Assembly: GCA_965228545.1 (NCBI GenBank) | Contig: OZ245822.1 | Coordinates: 2,914,001-2,978,000 of the forward strand | DNA length: 64,000 nucleotides | Source: HXMU1420-13 sp965228545 | Lineage (GTDB): Bacteria > Bacteroidota > Rhodothermia > Balneolales > Balneolaceae | Direction of reading: 5' to 3' | Shown here: positions 1-8,290 of the stretch, one piece after another | Layout: every line of letters begins with the position of its first letter | Position numbering within the stretch: position 1 is the first letter of the stretch | Translations under genes and position numbers: made by a program | Notes under the pieces: model-generated | Databases searched by the model: none | What the model was told of the DNA's origin: nothing | The model's input: only the letters and a program-made list of their open reading frames with translations

Positions 1-639
1 AATTACATCAGGATCTAAAAGAGGCATGAGACGTGGCGGAGTAACACCTGTAAACATTCTTGTACCGATATAACTCGGCATTACATTGGTAAAGTGAATC
101 GAAGGATGATTTCTGGTTACTTCGAGCCGTAATGATTCCGCCCAACCAACAGCTCCCCATTTGCTGGAGGCATAAACCACCATGCCGGGATTTGGGGTTA
201 ATCCAACTGCTGAAGAGATGGTTACGATATGTCCATTTTTCTGTTCGAGCATGGCCGGTAAAAAAGCACGAGTAACATACATGGGCGCTAACTGATTTAC
301 TCCCACTGTTCGTGCAATCTCGGTGGTAGAATGTTCATGAAATAATTTCCCTACGATAACCCCGGCATTGTTGATGAGGATGTCGAGCGAGTTAAAGGTA
401 GACAATACTTTTTCGGCTTCGGCCAGCACTTTGTCTGGATCAGAAACATCAACGGTATGTCCTTTTACATTATATCCTTGGTCAGATAGTTGTTGAACGG
501 CTTGGTCAAGTCGCTCAGAATTTATATCCCAGATGATTAAATGTCGCGCACCTTTCTGTAGGGCCTTTAATCCCATTAAATAGCCAATTCCATCGGCTCC
601 ACCGGTAATAAGCACTACTTTGTTAGTAAATGAACTCAT
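1..639 (-). CDS. SDR family oxidoreductase, 3' end cut by window edge
   Basis: This is a short-chain dehydrogenase/reductase, an NAD(P)-dependent oxidoreductase of unknown substrate, probably cytoplasmic. The reading frame is open from the ATG at 639 down to base 1 without a stop (213 codons visible), so the C-terminus lies outside the window. Visible family marks are the nucleotide-binding TGGADGIG at residues 12-19, NNAG at 90-93, the catalytic Ser in ISSAVG near 142, and the YASSK catalytic Tyr/Lys at 156 and 160. The acidic D38 after the second beta strand suggests NAD preference, which is inference. It is transcribed away from the M28 peptidase gene, with about 100 bp between them. The family assignment is firm; the substrate cannot be told. 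Confidence 0.9.
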   Translation of the reverse strand, partial: MSSFTNKVVLITGGADGIGYLMGLKALQKGARHLIIWDINSERLDQAVQQLSDQGYNVKGHTVDVSDPDKVLAEAEKVLSTFNSLDILINNAGVIVGKLFHEHSTTEIARTVGVNQLAPMYVTRAFLPAMLEQKNGHIVTISSAVGLTPNPGMVVYASSKWGAVGWAESLRLEVTRNHPSIHFTNVMPSYIGTRMFTGVTPPRLMPLLDPDVI

Positions 640-743
640 ATAGTTTTTAGGATGAAGCTAATCATTTACAACTCATAAACTCAAAGAGCTTTCAGAATCA
701 CGATTCCAACATTAAATTAAAGGTACATAATCAAAATAAAGTC

Positions 744-2390
744 ATGAACACTCGATTAACACCTCTCAAAAGTTTACCCATAATTATACTAGCTACAGCT
801 CTTTCTTGTGATGATGTGCAAGATGCATACCTCGGAGCCGAATCCATAAATCAGGAACAGATGATGGAGCACATCGAAGAGCTCTCTTCCGATGTGTATA
901 TGGGGCGCGGTACCGGTACCGAGGGCGAACAAATGTCGGTAGATTATTTAGTGAAAGAGCTTAAAACGATGGGTGTAAGTTCAGGCGTAGAAGATGGCTC
1001 GTATGTTCAACCCTTTCCGCTTGTGGGGCAGCAAACGAGCAATCATGAAATGAACATCGGAAATAATGAAGCAACCTATTTCGATGATTTTGTGGCCTGG
1101 CCTGCCGGTGAGCAAACCGAAATCGATATCGAAAATGCAGAATTGGTGTACGTGGGATATGGAATTCAAGCACCGGAAGAAAACTGGGATGATTTTAAAG
1201 GGCTGGATGTAGAAGGAAAGATTCTGATCATCAAAAACAACGATCCCGGTTATTCGGAAGATCTTTTCGGAGGAACAGCACGATTGTATTATGGACGTTG
1301 GTCGTACAAATTCGAGAAAGCAAAAGAAATGGGCGCGTTGGGTGCCATAATCATCCACACAAATGAAACCGCCGGTTATGGATGGAATGTGGTTTCGAAC
1401 AGTTGGAGTAGGGAGCGCTTTAATGTTAAAAGCGCAGATGCGTCAAGCGAAACTGAGCTTAGTGCCTGGATTACCTACGAGTTTGCGGATCAGGTTTTTG
1501 ATGCTGCCGGGTTAGATGTGGATGAACTGCTAACTGCAGCCGATGATCCGAGTTTTGAACCGGTGTCGTTAGGAGATGTTCGATTGGATGCCTCATTAAA
1601 TGCGACTTACAGAACCATCAACGCAAAAAATGTAATCGGGAAAATCGAAGGCACTGATCCTGAAATGAAAGATGAGTATTTGATACTGACCGCACATTTT
1701 GATCATTTGGGGGTAACCAATCCAATTGATGGCGACGATATAAACAACGGCGCCGAAGATAATGCTGCCGGTGTAAGTGCCCTGCTCGAAATGATGCGCG
1801 CGTTTAAGTCGCAGCAAGCAAATTTAAAACGAAGTGTGATTGGGCTCATCGTATCTGCCGAAGAAGTAGGCTTATTGGGATCAAAGTTTTGGGCAGAAAA
1901 CCCGACAGTGAATCCGGCTCAGATTTCAGCCAATATCAATCTGGATGGAATGAATGTGTACGGCTACACAAATGATGTAGTGCTAATCGGATATGGAAGA
2001 AACACCATTACTAAACTAGTTGAAAAACATGCTCAAAATACAGGAAGAGTTGTTGTTCCTGATCCAAACCCTGAACTAGGACTTTTCTATCGTTCCGATC
2101 ATTTTAACATGGCAAAAGTAGGAATACCGGCCATTTTCCCCATTCCAGGAAGTGATTTTGTAGGAAAAGATGAGGCGTATTCGGTTGTAATTGACAGCGT
2201 ATCGTCAGCGAACTACCACACTGTAAACGATGAGATTAACGAATATTGGGATTTATCAGGAGCAGTAAAAGACACGCGCCTATTTTATAAAGTAGGCGTG
2301 GATATTTTAAATGCAGACGATCTGCAAAAATGGTATCCTGGCGATGAATTTGAAGCAACTAGATTAACATCATTAAACTCCGAACTATGA
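744..2390 (+). CDS. M28 family zinc aminopeptidase, lipoprotein with PA domain
   Basis: This is a secreted zinc exopeptidase of the M28 (aminopeptidase S/Y) type, 548 aa. A signal peptide ends in the lipobox ALSC at 19-22, so the protein is probably anchored in the envelope. A protease-associated (PA) insert spans about residues 130-260. The catalytic domain follows, with HFDHLG at 318-323 (zinc His), NNGAEDNAAG at 334-343 (bridging Asp339), SAEEVG at 371-376 (catalytic and metal Glu) and NLDGM near 399-403. A late RSDHF supplies a further metal His. The stop overlaps the start of the following DUF2911 gene (ATGA), so the two are probably co-translated. The likely role is peptide scavenging outside the cytoplasm. 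Confidence 0.92.
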   Translation: MNTRLTPLKSLPIIILATALSCDDVQDAYLGAESINQEQMMEHIEELSSDVYMGRGTGTEGEQMSVDYLVKELKTMGVSSGVEDGSYVQPFPLVGQQTSNHEMNIGNNEATYFDDFVAWPAGEQTEIDIENAELVYVGYGIQAPEENWDDFKGLDVEGKILIIKNNDPGYSEDLFGGTARLYYGRWSYKFEKAKEMGALGAIIIHTNETAGYGWNVVSNSWSRERFNVKSADASSETELSAWITYEFADQVFDAAGLDVDELLTAADDPSFEPVSLGDVRLDASLNATYRTINAKNVIGKIEGTDPEMKDEYLILTAHFDHLGVTNPIDGDDINNGAEDNAAGVSALLEMMRAFKSQQANLKRSVIGLIVSAEEVGLLGSKFWAENPTVNPAQISANINLDGMNVYGYTNDVVLIGYGRNTITKLVEKHAQNTGRVVVPDPNPELGLFYRSDHFNMAKVGIPAIFPIPGSDFVGKDEAYSVVIDSVSSANYHTVNDEINEYWDLSGAVKDTRLFYKVGVDILNADDLQKWYPGDEFEATRLTSLNSEL

Positions 2391-3529
2391 GACTTTTAGT
2401 TATTCTATTGGTAATAATTACCGCTGCGTGCGGTACCAAAGAACCGGCAAATGTTGGATTTGTTACTCGCCTTGGCACGGATACGGTTGCAGTTGAAACG
2501 TTTGAGATTACTGAGCAAGGTATGGTTGCTGATGTGATAGTACGAGTACCTAAAACAGTACTAACTACGTATGAAATAACCCAAGATCCTGAGGGTGGAA
2601 TTCAGGAAATGAATGTGTATCGCTATAACACAGAATTAGGGTTTGAAGGTGAAAGAGAATTATACCGAACGGTAACCCAAAAAGGTGACAGCCTAGAAAT
2701 AGTTACCACATTGGATGGGGAGTCATCTACACTAATGGCAGAGAACACTGCGGGGATCATTCCTTTTTTGGAATACACGCATTGGCCATTTGAAATGGCG
2801 TTGAAAGAAAATCCTATGCAAGCAGGTGATTCCGTAACTGTACCTATGCTCGTTGGTCGAAGAACGATGGATTTTTTACTAACCATAAACGAAGGCGGTA
2901 ATACCGTAATTAGGCATCCGTTCAGAGGAACTATGGATGTAGTTCGGGCAGAAAATAATGGAATAAGTACTTTAGATGCTTCAGCTACTACACGAAAATT
3001 ATTAGTCGAACGAACAGAGAATATTCCAATTCAACCAATAGCAATGCAGTTTAAGAATGCTGAAAAAAATGGCAAGGTATTTGGTGCATTATCCGGTGCG
3101 GTTACCCAAGAGTTTGATGTGAAAGGTGTTAATTTTCGGCTAGAATATGGATCGCCCTTGGCGCGAGGGCGAGAGTTATTTGGTGGAATTGTACCTTATG
3201 GCGAACGTTGGAGAACCGGGGCAAACCGTGCTACGCATATTAGAACCTCTGCCGATATCCGAATTGGTGAATTAAACGTACCTGCAGGCGAATATACCTT
3301 GTTTACAATCCCTGAAGCAGAAGGCGGAACACTTATTATCAACAAGCAAACCGGACAAAACGGAAGATCATATAACGAAGCTATGGATTTAGGACGAACC
3401 CCCATGACTCGAGTGGAAAATGAGAATTATGTGGAAGAGTTCACCATTACAGTTACAGATGCAGAAAATGGTGCGGCATTAAATTTGCTTTGGGGTGATT
3501 CTAATTACACGATACCCATTGAGTTATAA
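2387..3529 (+). CDS. DUF2911 domain lipoprotein
   Basis: This 380-aa lipoprotein has a short signal peptide with the lipobox ITAAC near residues 11-15. The N-terminal two thirds is a beta-rich region I do not recognise. The C-terminal part (about 225-380) matches DUF2911, including the motifs YGSPLARGRELFG, PYGERWRTGANRAT and PAGEYTLF. DUF2911 is widespread in Bacteroidota-like bacteria and has no established biochemical role. The start overlaps the stop of the M28 peptidase gene by 4 bp (ATGA), which indicates translational coupling and a shared envelope function. The domain call is secure and the function unknown. Confidence 0.88.
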   Translation: MRLLVILLVIITAACGTKEPANVGFVTRLGTDTVAVETFEITEQGMVADVIVRVPKTVLTTYEITQDPEGGIQEMNVYRYNTELGFEGERELYRTVTQKGDSLEIVTTLDGESSTLMAENTAGIIPFLEYTHWPFEMALKENPMQAGDSVTVPMLVGRRTMDFLLTINEGGNTVIRHPFRGTMDVVRAENNGISTLDASATTRKLLVERTENIPIQPIAMQFKNAEKNGKVFGALSGAVTQEFDVKGVNFRLEYGSPLARGRELFGGIVPYGERWRTGANRATHIRTSADIRIGELNVPAGEYTLFTIPEAEGGTLIINKQTGQNGRSYNEAMDLGRTPMTRVENENYVEEFTITVTDAENGAALNLLWGDSNYTIPIEL

Positions 3530-3597
3530 ACAATTAATACGATTAAGGTGAGTGATGATGATACCGATAATAAGGAATAGGAATAAGCATCACGGAA

Positions 3598-5097
3598 ATG
3601 GATAATCACGCGCTTTTATTTAAGCGGTTGATGGAAAATACACCCGAGAGTGTTTTTTTTAAAGATTTAAACAGCCGCTTTATAGCAATAAATACTACTT
3701 GTGCTGCAAAATTTGGTCTAGAGAGCCCTGAAGAGGCAATTGGTAAAACTGATTTTGATTTTTTTGCTATCGAGCATGCTCAAATAGCGTTAGAAGACGA
3801 GCATCAAATAATTGCTACCCAGCAACCCATTATTAATAAAGAAGAACGCGAAGTTTTTAACGACGAAAGCCGTACAGTTGCGTGGGCTTCAACCAGTAAA
3901 TACCCTTTGTTGGATGACGATGGTACGGTAATTGGTACATATGGTATCACCCGGGATATCACTGAAAAGAAGTATCAGTACGAGGAAATTCAACGTCTGA
4001 AAGATCAAATGGAATCTCTTTTGAATTCTGTTCCTAATATGATATTTGTGAAAGATGAGTTTGGGCGCTTTGTTTTGGCCAATGATGCCGCTCAAAAATA
4101 TCTTGATCCCTTGAATCAAAACATCATTGGCAAAACCGATGTTGAACTAGGGATACCAAATGAGCGGGCGCACAGGTATATGCAAACCGAAGCCGCGGTA
4201 ATTGCTACGCAGAAAACGGCATTTCAACCCGAAGAAAAGACCATTCGAAATGATGGTGTTGAGTTCTGGCATCAGGCAACAAAAGTACCATTTACATTAG
4301 AGAATGGCAGGCCGGGAGTGCTAACGGTTACTACCGATGTTAGTAAACGCATCCAATACGAGGTAGATTTGCTAGATTCTTTGAATGTGATCAGCAAGCA
4401 GAACGAGCGGCTATCAAATTTCGCCCATATTGTGTCTCATAACCTGCGCAATCATGCGGGTGGAATTTCGATGCTTTCCAGTTTGATACAGGTTTCGGAA
4501 TCGGATGAAGAAAAAAATGAGTTGATCGAAATGCTCGAAAGTGCTTCGGAGCGGCTAAACGATACAATTGCCGATTTGAATGAAATTATCGACAAGCAAA
4601 GTAAAGCAGAAACCAGTTTAAAATTGCTCGATATAAGTGAGGTGTTGGATGGGGTAAAAGAAGTACTTGCTACCGAAATTAAAGCAAACGATGTGGAATT
4701 CAGGGAAGAAATTGAACCCGGCTTATGCTTCAAATACAGTCCAGCGTATCTTGACAGTATTTTGCTAAACCTGTGCTCTAATGCCATTAAATACAGGCAC
4801 CCGGATAGAACCCCAAAAGTGTATGTAAAAGCATGGCGCGAGCAAGATAAAGTACATCTGCAAGTTTCTGATAACGGCCGAGGTATCGATCTACAGAAGC
4901 ATGCATCTAATGTATTTGGCATGTACAAAACATTTCACAATAACGATAACGCGAAAGGTATTGGGTTGTACATCACCAAAAATCAAATTGAAGCACTGGG
5001 CGGTAGTATCGGCATAGAAAGTGAACCCGAAGTAGGCACTACGTTTACCATAGATTTTGGCAAACAACACCGCAATAAAATGTTATCACCTGCTTAA
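3598..5097 (+). CDS. PAS-PAS sensor histidine kinase, soluble
   Basis: This is a 499-aa histidine kinase without membrane segments. Two PAS domains lie at about residues 8-125 and 138-255; both begin with a near-identical sensor motif (ESVFFKD and NMIFVKD). They are followed by a dimerisation helix with the phospho-acceptor His281 in FAHIVSHNLRNH. The HATPase region carries NAIKYRHP (N box), DNGRGID (G1) and KGIGLYITKNQIEALGG (G2). The relaxed H box (HNLRNHAGG) resembles kinases related to the HisKA group in Bacteroidota. No response regulator is adjacent. It converges on the next kinase gene with a 4-bp stop overlap. The signal is unknown. Confidence 0.88.
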   Translation: MDNHALLFKRLMENTPESVFFKDLNSRFIAINTTCAAKFGLESPEEAIGKTDFDFFAIEHAQIALEDEHQIIATQQPIINKEEREVFNDESRTVAWASTSKYPLLDDDGTVIGTYGITRDITEKKYQYEEIQRLKDQMESLLNSVPNMIFVKDEFGRFVLANDAAQKYLDPLNQNIIGKTDVELGIPNERAHRYMQTEAAVIATQKTAFQPEEKTIRNDGVEFWHQATKVPFTLENGRPGVLTVTTDVSKRIQYEVDLLDSLNVISKQNERLSNFAHIVSHNLRNHAGGISMLSSLIQVSESDEEKNELIEMLESASERLNDTIADLNEIIDKQSKAETSLKLLDISEVLDGVKEVLATEIKANDVEFREEIEPGLCFKYSPAYLDSILLNLCSNAIKYRHPDRTPKVYVKAWREQDKVHLQVSDNGRGIDLQKHASNVFGMYKTFHNNDNAKGIGLYITKNQIEALGGSIGIESEPEVGTTFTIDFGKQHRNKMLSPA

Positions 5098-6755
5098 GCC
5101 GTTGGCAATGGAAAGTGAAGCACAAAGGCCGTTCCTCCATCTTCGAGTGCATCGAATCGGCAACTTCCTTCAAGTTGTTGTGTAAGAATTCTGATTAATG
5201 TTACACCAAGTGAATCTGCTTGTTCAAAATCGAAATTTTCCGGGATTCCACAACCATCATCCTCTACCTTAATCTGTACCATCGAAGGGTTGCGGTTAAT
5301 CGAAATATTAATGGTGCCTTGATCCGAGTTTTCAAACCCATGTTTTATCGCGTTTACAACCACTTCGTTTATGATTAACGAACACGGCACGGCATGTTCG
5401 ATGTTCAAAAGCACATCCTGAGCAGAAATATCTATGCTTAAATTCCCGGAATGTTGAAGTGTATTTTTTAAACTATCAATCAATTCTTCAACGTAATCAC
5501 CCACATTCACTTCGTCGAGTGTTTCAACCTGATATAATTTTTGATGAACCAATGCAATAGATAAAATTCTGTTTTGAGAGTTTTTTAGAATATCGATAGT
5601 CGAAGGGTCGTCTACTTTCTTGATTTGCAGTTCAAGTAAACCGGAAATTATAGCGAGATTATTTTTTACCCGGTGATGGATTTCTTTAAGCAGCGTTTCT
5701 TTTTCTTTGAGCGATTGTTCAATAATTGTTTTTTGCGCTTTTAACTCGGTAATGTCGAAAATAACCGATTGAATGGCTTGTTGCCCTTGATAAATGATGG
5801 GGCGTGAATGTGCTATAATATTTCGAATCTCCCCCGATTTAGTAATAATACTGCCTTCACCAGGTTCAATATATTCATTGTTTTCTAAGCGTTTCTGCCG
5901 CTCTTTTAATAAATCTACTTCATCATCGGGAATAAATTCATAGACAGAGCGGCCAATAAGATCATCGATAGAATCGAAACCATAAAAAGCCGGCGCTGCT
6001 GAGTTCGTGAATACATACTTACCGTCTATATAAACGGAAACCGGTAATGGGTTTTGTTCTACCAACTTTCTCCATCGGGCTTCCGATTCGGTTTTATCGG
6101 TAATGTCTTCGAAAATGCCATACACCCCGGTTACTTTACCACCCTCAAATCGAGGAAATTTATTTACTCGAATGCGTTTTTCAACGCCATCTTTTACGAT
6201 TACAGTCAAATCATATTGGTTCGATTTGCCAACAAGTGCATCTTCAAAATATTTCTCAGTTTGTTCAAGGTCGTTGGGATGCACGAAATCTTTAAAGCCT
6301 AACGTAAGCAAGATTTCTTTTTCAATTCCTGTAAACTCGATCAACTTATCATTCACATGAATGAAAGAACCGGTAGTATCAAAACAATAAAAGGGAAGTG
6401 GATTATGCTTAAAAAGCGAGCTCGAAATTTCGGGCGGAGTATTGCTAACTAACGCATTAGTACTCACCAGCACACATTCAAAAATGGCCGGTTCAATTTC
6501 GGTGTTTACGCAATGTACAAATAAACGAGCCGGCGGTTGTTGATCTAACGTTACCAAAGTGCCATGCACAAGTGAAGTGTTAACCGAACGACGCCGAATT
6601 ACATTTTGGATATCCTGAACCTTATCCGGGACAAAAAACTGGGTGAGATTAAGCGGCGCATTCTCATCAAACCCAGAGGCAATAGCTTGAAGCTCGCTTT
6701 TTTTCTCTTGAATATCTAACAGTTGATCGATATTAAAAACTATCGAATACGACAT
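5094..6755 (-). CDS. PAS-PAS sensor histidine kinase, HisKA_2 type
   Basis: This 553-aa soluble kinase belongs to the HisKA_2/HWE-related group. An N-terminal region (1-105) resembles a divergent PAS. Two clearer PAS/PAC units lie at about 112-222 (ending GIFEDIT) and 228-340 (ending VIFDIT). The phosphoacceptor box is EIHHRVKNNLAI at about 359-370. The HATPase part shows NEVVVNAIKHGF and VEDDGCGIP. Such kinases often act in light, redox or general stress pathways with stand-alone receivers; no receiver gene is next to it here. It converges tail to tail with the other PAS kinase (4-bp overlap). The family is secure; the pathway is unknown. Confidence 0.88.
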   Translation of the reverse strand: MSYSIVFNIDQLLDIQEKKSELQAIASGFDENAPLNLTQFFVPDKVQDIQNVIRRRSVNTSLVHGTLVTLDQQPPARLFVHCVNTEIEPAIFECVLVSTNALVSNTPPEISSSLFKHNPLPFYCFDTTGSFIHVNDKLIEFTGIEKEILLTLGFKDFVHPNDLEQTEKYFEDALVGKSNQYDLTVIVKDGVEKRIRVNKFPRFEGGKVTGVYGIFEDITDKTESEARWRKLVEQNPLPVSVYIDGKYVFTNSAAPAFYGFDSIDDLIGRSVYEFIPDDEVDLLKERQKRLENNEYIEPGEGSIITKSGEIRNIIAHSRPIIYQGQQAIQSVIFDITELKAQKTIIEQSLKEKETLLKEIHHRVKNNLAIISGLLELQIKKVDDPSTIDILKNSQNRILSIALVHQKLYQVETLDEVNVGDYVEELIDSLKNTLQHSGNLSIDISAQDVLLNIEHAVPCSLIINEVVVNAIKHGFENSDQGTINISINRNPSMVQIKVEDDGCGIPENFDFEQADSLGVTLIRILTQQLEGSCRFDALEDGGTAFVLHFPLPTA

Positions 6756-6865
6756 GAATAACGGTATTTAACCTTTAACTAACGGTTTGAATATACTTAA
6801 CAGAAGCTTGAAAGTATAGAACGATAAAAACTAACTTTTTCCGTGATCAACACTTTGGCAATTAG

Positions 6866-6873
6866 TACTTTTG
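6866..6873 (+). promoter_or_regulatory. TAnnTTTG-type -7 box before the GIY-YIG gene
   Basis: The octamer TACTTTTG matches the Bacteroidota -7 consensus TAnnTTTG and ends four bases before the ATG at 6878. If it is used, transcription would begin about at the start codon, giving a leaderless or nearly leaderless mRNA. I do not see a convincing TTTG -33 element at the usual 19-bp spacing, so this is a tentative call. Confidence 0.35.
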
Positions 6874-6877
6874 CACT

Positions 6878-7717
6878 ATGAATCTTGATCTATTTGAACC
6901 CTTTGCTTTAACTCAAAAAGAGCGCGTGAATGCGGCCCTTCCCGATGACATGCCCCACTCGCCCGGAGTGTACACCATGTACGATGCCAAAGATCAGGTG
7001 CTATATGTGGGTAAAGCGAAAGATATTCAGAAGCGATTGGTTTCGTATCGGTATTCCAAATCGAAGAAAGTGATTCGTATGATTGCGCATCTGCATCGTA
7101 TTGGAATTGAAGAGTGTAAAAATGAAACCGATGCTATTCTGCTCGAAAATTTATTGATTCGCTCTTTGCGACCGCCCTTTAACGAAGCCAATAAAAAGCC
7201 GGAAACCTATTACTACATTTCAACCACACGGCAAGGCAATAAAAGAGAGTTTCGCCTGTCGATGCAACCCCTAAATGATTACCCAAAAACCTACGGTTGC
7301 TTTAAAGGACATCTCCGTGTGCGTAAAGGGTTGGGAGCGTTGCTAAAACTCCTGTACGTAACCGACGAACAAATAGACAGCGCCTGTTACCTGCCCACAC
7401 AGCTTTTGAAACGAATTACACCCATGCGTTATGCCATTCCATTGGATGATCAGCGTGGAGTGCAAGTGCATCAACTACTAAAAGGCACAAGCGCTCATTT
7501 GCTAGAGGAATTCGAGCAGTTGGTGGATGAAAACCCATTTCGCGACCGCTTTACCAACAAGTACTTTGCCAGTGAAGTAGAACACCTTCGCTTGTTTTAT
7601 GAATTAGGCCCGGCCCGCAATCAACTCATGAAACGCGAGCTGAACCTGGAATCAGAAATCATTCCTCAAGATCAACTGGATGACTTGCAGGTATTACTAG
7701 CCGAGCGATTGAATTGA
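6878..7717 (+). CDS. GIY-YIG nuclease domain protein (UvrC/Cho-like N-terminus)
   Basis: This 279-aa protein begins with a GIY-YIG endonuclease domain at about residues 25-110. GVY is at 30-32, YVG at 43-45, the catalytic Arg is in IQKRL at 50-54, and the metal-binding Glu is E90 in AILLENLLI. The domain order resembles the N-terminal nuclease of UvrC or the stand-alone E. coli Cho, but the UvrB-binding and C-terminal RNase H-like parts of UvrC are missing. The rest (110-279) is unrecognised. It probably makes an incision in damaged DNA or has a related role. The last seven codons are duplicated at 8268-8288, on the other side of a toxin-antitoxin remnant. Confidence 0.85.
   Translation: MNLDLFEPFALTQKERVNAALPDDMPHSPGVYTMYDAKDQVLYVGKAKDIQKRLVSYRYSKSKKVIRMIAHLHRIGIEECKNETDAILLENLLIRSLRPPFNEANKKPETYYYISTTRQGNKREFRLSMQPLNDYPKTYGCFKGHLRVRKGLGALLKLLYVTDEQIDSACYLPTQLLKRITPMRYAIPLDDQRGVQVHQLLKGTSAHLLEEFEQLVDENPFRDRFTNKYFASEVEHLRLFYELGPARNQLMKRELNLESEIIPQDQLDDLQVLLAERLN
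7697..7717 (+). repeat. Direct repeat at the GIY-YIG gene 3' end (copy 1)
   Basis: These 21 bases encode the last codons and stop of the GIY-YIG gene (LAERLN-stop). A second copy at 8268-8288 differs at only two positions, and both are third codon positions. The two copies bracket the toxin-antitoxin remnant. This is what one expects if a segment inserted at the 3' end of the gene and brought along a homologous gene tail, or after recombination between related alleles. Confidence 0.6.
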
Positions 7718-7732
7718 TTATGAACGCGGTAT

Positions 7733-7746
7733 GACGCTTGCGCTAG
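7733..7746 (-). repeat. Half copy of the CTAG-type REP palindrome
   Basis: The sequence GACGCTTGCGCTAG (plus strand) is identical to one arm of the REP-like hairpin found complete at 60986-61005 and 61717-61736, including the adjacent CTAG. The other arm is missing. The recognisable toxin remnant begins one base after the CTAG, so the palindrome marks the break in that gene. Confidence 0.6.
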
Positions 7747-7869
7747 TTTAGGTTTGTTGTTCTTACAAATGGCTTTTCAAAAAAATCACAGAAAACACCA
7801 AAAAAAGAAATCGATCAAGCCGAACAGCGTAAGGCTGATTATTTATTTCGTAAAGGAGAAAAATTATGA
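7747..7869 (+). pseudogene. RelE/HigB-like toxin remnant, C-terminal third only
   Basis: The frame 7747-7869 reads as the tail of a HigB/phage Gp49-type RelE/ParE-superfamily mRNA interferase, with VVLTNGFSKKSQKTPKKEI followed by an AE-rich helix, ending in TGA at 7867. Members are normally 100-120 aa; only about 40 codons remain. The upstream part is absent: an in-frame TAG sits at 7744 inside a half REP palindrome. The stop overlaps the antitoxin start (ATGA), which is the usual toxin-antitoxin coupling. It should not encode an active toxin. I see no intact toxin gene for this antitoxin elsewhere in the window. Confidence 0.72.
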
Positions 7870-8144
7870 GCGACCTTCAAGCATATATAAGTGAGAGAAA
7901 GAAAAGTGATCCAGAGTTTGCTGAAGGGTATGAAGAAGGATACCGTAGTTTTAAAATTGGTGTGCTTCTGAAACAAGCAAGAGAAAAAGCGGGGCTTACT
8001 CAAGATGAAGTAGCAGAACAACTTAATACCAAAAAAACTGCAGTTTCAAGAATAGAAAACCATGCAGAAGACATCCGACTTTCTACCCTTGAGAAATATG
8101 CAAAAGCTTTTGGTAAAAAACTTAAAGTAGAACTCGTAGATTAA
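7866..8144 (+). CDS. HigA-like XRE-family antitoxin / HTH regulator
   Basis: This 92-aa DNA-binding protein has a Cro/C1-type helix-turn-helix at about residues 33-86 (LLKQAREKAGLTQDEVAEQL, then KTAVSRIENH). A helical N-terminus with DPEFAEGYEEGY is typical of antitoxins that follow HigB-type toxins. A good ribosome-binding sequence (AAAGGAGAA) lies just upstream, inside the toxin remnant. Because the toxin gene is truncated, the antitoxin is now orphaned. It may still repress its own promoter or neutralise a related toxin elsewhere, which is inference. Confidence 0.85.
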   Translation: MSDLQAYISERKKSDPEFAEGYEEGYRSFKIGVLLKQAREKAGLTQDEVAEQLNTKKTAVSRIENHAEDIRLSTLEKYAKAFGKKLKVELVD

Positions 8145-8200
8145 CAGAATCTAGGTTCAAATTTGGAGGGCATCATTCAATAGGGATTCACCTTCTTTCC

Positions 8201-8263
8201 CAACGTTCACGTTGCTCCATCGGCTATTCTATGGAAGGAATGCAGTCCTGAAGCTCCAGCTTC
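8201..8263. repeat. Two REP-like short palindromes
   Basis: This stretch has two compact inverted repeats with two-base centres: CAACGT-TC-ACGTTG at 8201-8214 and GAAGCT-CC-AGCTTC at 8250-8263. The design (6-bp stem, 2-base loop) is the same as that of the REP hairpins near the RAYT gene at 61 kb, but the sequence differs. They sit between the antitoxin gene and the duplicated gene tail. Confidence 0.5.
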
Positions 8264-8267
8264 TTTG

Positions 8268-8288
8268 CTAGCAGAGCGGTTGAATTGA
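8268..8288 (+). repeat. Direct repeat of the GIY-YIG gene 3' end (copy 2)
   Basis: This is the second copy of the gene-end sequence at 7697-7717, with 19 of 21 bases identical. Both differences (gcc/gca and cga/cgg) are synonymous, so the copy retains a coding history. No upstream part of the gene is attached to it. The preceding bases also read Leu, as in copy 1. Confidence 0.6.
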
Positions 8289-8290
8289 AC

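Noticed and set aside
3598..6755. Two-component system pair
   Set aside because: Both convergent genes are kinases; neither has a neighbouring response regulator.
8145..8200. tRNA 3' end suggested by GGTTCAAATTT
   Set aside because: No acceptor or anticodon stem can be formed around it.
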